From assembly GCA_000231825.2 (NCBI GenBank), contig JH720355.1:202010-266009 (forward strand): a stretch of 64,000 nt of DNA, given 5' to 3'. Below the pieces are notes generated by a model. It worked only from the letters and a program-made list of their open reading frames with translations. It made no database searches and was not told where the DNA came from. Made by a program: the position numbers and the translations under genes. Below, in pieces: positions 61,016-64,000 of this stretch. Every line of letters begins with the position of its first letter. Within the stretch, counting starts at the first letter, position 1. This DNA is from Tetrahymena elliotti 4EA (taxonomy: Eukaryota > Ciliophora > Oligohymenophorea > Hymenostomatida > Tetrahymenidae).

Positions 61016-62317
61016 ATGATAAATAATCCGAATTAAGAAAAATAAAGCAATATCAGGAAATTAAATAATGAAAAATTGAAGGCAGCTAAACCACCAATTA
61101 GTTAGCAAGATAAATTTAATAAATAAAAGAAAGATTAGCCTACATTATAAAAAAGTATAGTTTCTTCTAAATCATCAAGTGATCTTTCTCTTAAAGAAAA
61201 TTAAAATGATAGCTCTACTTAATATCTTTAAGTAAATTCGGGTTTGGTGAATAAACCTTAAACTCTAGAGGGTTAGTTTAAAAAAGCTTAACAAACAGAT
61301 TCTTAAAATAAAAAGGTATAAGTAAAGAGAAACGATATTAGTAGTGATGCAAATAGAAGTCAATATTCCTCAAATTCTAACTTACCATAGCTTTCTATGT
61401 TAAAAAAATCCTAGGTATCAGTTTATGGATCTGAAGCAGGAATCAAGCCTATTACTAAGAATCCATGGGCTTCTATAAAAACTAATGAAGATGAGAAACC
61501 TACAAAAAGTTTAAAAAGCATGAAATCTACTAACTTAAGATCATAATCTCCTTAAAATTCAAAGAAAATAGTAAAAGGTATTTAAAGTAACTCAAAATCA
61601 AGTTTGTTAGAATAAAAAGATCAAACAACTCTAGGAAATCAAATGTAATTTAAGAAATTAGTCAATCAAGGAATAAATTTTGGGTCATTTTCACAGATAA
61701 GTTAAAAATACTTAGAAAATTAATATCAGGTCCCAAGTTAAAAAAATGATGAACTAAGTGAGTTGTATATAATTAGAAAAATCAACAATATTTCTGAATA
61801 GCTTCAAGTTAATTAAAAAAGAAAAATATAAAAAGAAATAAAGTTGTTAAATTTACAATATGATATTTTCCTTAATGACCAAGCCTTGAAAGAAAAATTA
61901 TTAAAAACCTAAAAGCTAAATGAATTTCTGCAGTCTTCATAAAATCTAAGTCAGCAATATGATTAAATTGTAAATCTCAAATAAGAAAATGGCAACTATG
62001 TTAGAATTAATTTTGAAGGTAGATCAATATTTTTGGATATTCTTAAATAGAATGCCTCTTTCTCATTTTAAATCTAAAAAAATGCAGATATAATGCCTGA
62101 ATAAGCAAAATAGAAAGATTTAATTTCTATATAAGATAAAAGAGCTGCTATCCTAACATAATTATGCGTTTGGGATAACCCTAAAAATATCTTTTCTATA
62201 GAAAATCAAATATCTTAAATTGAAAAAGTTGATAGTTTTATTGAATATTTAGTTAACCTTTATCATGATCTCAATAAATAATTTTAAGAAATACTAAATA
62301 AATAATAATTTTTATGA
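61016..62317 (+). CDS. Disordered/coiled-coil protein, unknown
   Basis: Single exon, 433 residues; ATG at 61016, TGA at 62315-62317. The first 250 residues are polar and Ser/Lys/Gln-rich. A short structured-looking motif GIKPITKNPWASIKTNEDEK lies about residue 142. Residues about 245-430 are helical (LSELYIIRKINNISEQLQVN, LKEKLLKTQKLNEFLQSSQN) with an embedded more globular part (YVRINFEGRSIFLDILKQNA; AAILTQLCVWDNPKNIFSIE). This could be a microtubule or spindle-associated coiled coil, but no family was recognised. There are no membrane segments or targeting signal. Confidence 0.7.
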
Positions 62318-63170
62318 AATAATTATTTATATCTGAACTAAATTTATTAATATTCTACTTGACTACACCATTAAACTCATTTTTATTGAAATATTTTGCA
62401 AAAATCTTACAAATTTTAAAAAAGAATCTGCTTTAGTTCTCAATAGTAAAAAGTGTATTTTTCGAAAAAATAAAAAAGTCTAAGAATAAATACTACTTTC
62501 TATAATAAATTTTTTCTTCACATACTTTCTTTTATAGTCTTTTTTAATACACTTCATTTATTTTGAAATTAAAAAATAGTATTTTTGTTAATTATTTCAA
62601 AACGAACGAGGGTTTAGTATTAATCCAAAAAACATTTTTTTAATCAACTAAATGATAAATAATAGGTAATCAAAATCTTAAAGATTTTAATAGTTATTAA
62701 TATATCACCCTTATTATTTTTAATTTATTAGATTGAGTAAAATCTTTATATCTTATCATCTTTATTTATTTTAAATTGATTTATTTTGTTTAAATAATAC
62801 TTAATATGTAATGTTCGTTCTAAAAAAGGGAGCTTTTTAATAAATGAAAGCTTTAAAAATGTTTAAAACATATTTAAAAGCATCCTGATTTTTCTAATAA
62901 ATGTCTAATTAATATCTTTAATTATACACATTTTTATTCTAATTCTTTTGTTTAAAATTGAAGATTTAAAAACGGTAAATTTTCTCATTTAAAACGAAAA
63001 GAATTAGATTTTAATTATAATTGTTTTTTTTTTACTATTTATCATAATCTTAGATTTTGTAATTCATTTAAATTAAAAACGGTCCTGTTCATATAATTAC
63101 TTTTCTATTTTTAACTTTAATTATAATTGAAAACACTAAAAAACAAAATAAATTAATTAATATTAACTTG
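62318..63170. other. AT-rich spacer
   Basis: About 850 bases upstream of the secreted protein gene; likely its promoter. No coding-like frame. Confidence 0.45.
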
Positions 63171-64000
63171 ATGAGAAACAAATTAATTGTTATTCTTATA
63201 CTTTCTTTAATATTTACCTCTGCTTTAGCTGCAAGAAGCCATAAAAAGAGAGGCGATAATTAAACTGCACAAACAGCAGGTGTTACCCCTGAACATATTT
63301 CCTCTGAAGAAATTTCTTAAGAATATGAATCTGAAGAAGTTAATGTAGCTGATAACCTTGGATAAGCTGTAAATTGTAAGATAAATTTTTAAATTAATAA
63401 TAGCACATTTTCATTAATTTTTTTAATCAAAAGCCGCTACATAAGCTGTAGGAGATGTTTTTGGTAGTGTAGGTGATTCTGTTGGAAATTTAGGTGAAGC
63501 TGGTGACTCTCTTGGCTAGGGAGTTAATAATGTTGGTAATTAATAAAATATTTTTTTGTGGAAGAAAGACTTAAATTTTTATTAATATTCATAATTAAAG
63601 CTGATAATGTTGGATAAGCTTCTGCAGGTCTTGGTGAAACAGTTTAGGATGGAGTTGATGGAACATAAGGTATCTAAAATTTTTCTTTTTTTCTTCAATT
63701 AATTTTAAAAATCAAGGATTATTCGATGGCGAAACTGAAGATGGAGAATAATAAGAAGAATAAACTAGCACTAACGATTAAAAAGAGTAAAAAGGAAAAG
63801 AATAACCTAAATAATCAGAGGAAAAGGTTAAGTCAGATAAGGCTGATAAACCAAAATCTCCTAAATTCATTAAGTTGACAAATAAAGAAGAAGAGGAAGA
63901 TTAAGAAACAACAGAAGCTGAGGAAGAAGATGATGAAGAAACAACTGAAGCTGAAGAAACCTAGGAAGATGATGAAGAAACTACTGAAACCTAGGAAGAT
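63171..64000 (+). CDS. Secreted acidic protein, 3' end beyond window (partial)
   Basis: Exons 63171-63375, 63434-63535, 63601-63669 and 63717 to the window end; the joins keep frame. A signal peptide (MRNKLIVILILSLIFTSALA) is followed by an acidic segment and a Gly/Ala/Val segment with a loose repeat (VGDVFGSVGDSVGNLGEAGD; then VADNVGQASAGLGETVQDG). The last exon is Glu/Asp/Thr-rich with a repeating EEDDEETTEAEE-like unit that runs off the edge. Length, codon bias and the Lys-then-acid layout recall the secreted protein at 52210-53718, suggesting a loose family. The role may be structural or calcium binding; inferred from charge only. Confidence 0.75.

Noticed and set aside
1..64000. Transposon, viral or micronuclear-limited element
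   Set aside because: No transposase, integrase, reverse transcriptase or long inverted repeats were recognised, and gene structure is normal for macronuclear DNA.

Overview
The window reads as macronuclear DNA of a ciliate, most like Tetrahymena. It is extremely AT-rich. The long reading frames hold in when TAA and TAG are read as glutamine and TGA is the only stop. TAA/TAG codons fall inside conserved parts of NDUFS6, SHQ1, a SNARE and kinase-like domains. Introns are AT-rich GT...AG, from about 50 to several hundred bases, much longer than typical Paramecium introns. Genes stand singly on both strands with AT-rich spacers. No IS element, CRISPR array, telomere repeat or viral gene was recognised.

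Layout. 1-301: 3' end of a plus-strand gene. 866-9682 (minus): a gene with two pseudokinase domains followed by 17 leucine-rich repeats, one repeat per 90-nt exon. 10225-13041 (minus): large low-complexity protein. 14046-17277 (minus): mucolipin (TRPML)-like cation channel. 18774-19700 (minus): secreted Cys-rich protein with a duplicated module. 21284-22114 (minus): coiled-coil protein. 22987-25075: weaker small genes. 25094-30182 (plus): coiled coil plus a third pseudokinase. 30967-31176 (plus): small membrane protein. 31524-33297 (minus): mitochondrial ribosomal protein uS5m. 33519-33677 (minus): tiny basic protein. 34289-41345 (minus): multi-pass protein with a PAS-like domain.

42438-44540 (minus): GTPase-like genes with frame disruptions. 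45016-45969 (minus): EamA/DMT-type transporter. 46292-48091 (plus): RAP-domain protein with a likely mitochondrial presequence. 48428-48769 (plus): small Cys-containing protein. 49414-51564 (minus): four-pass membrane protein with a Gln-rich tail. 52210-53718 (plus): secreted acidic/lysine-rich protein. 53908-53980 (minus): tRNA-Lys(UUU). 54279-55636 (plus): SHQ1. 56054-56923 (plus): Vti1-like SNARE. 57532-58827 (plus): unknown. 59628-60601 (plus): NDUFS6. 61016-62317 (plus): coiled coil. 63171-end (plus): second secreted acidic protein, cut by the window edge.

There is no operon logic. Themes are nuclear-encoded mitochondrial proteins (uS5m, RAP protein, NDUFS6, perhaps some small ORFs), membrane and signalling proteins (TRPML-like, PAS protein, transporter, SNARE), and three kinase folds with missing catalytic residues. 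Exon coordinates were derived by hand translation. Those given as exact were checked for reading phase; others are approximate.
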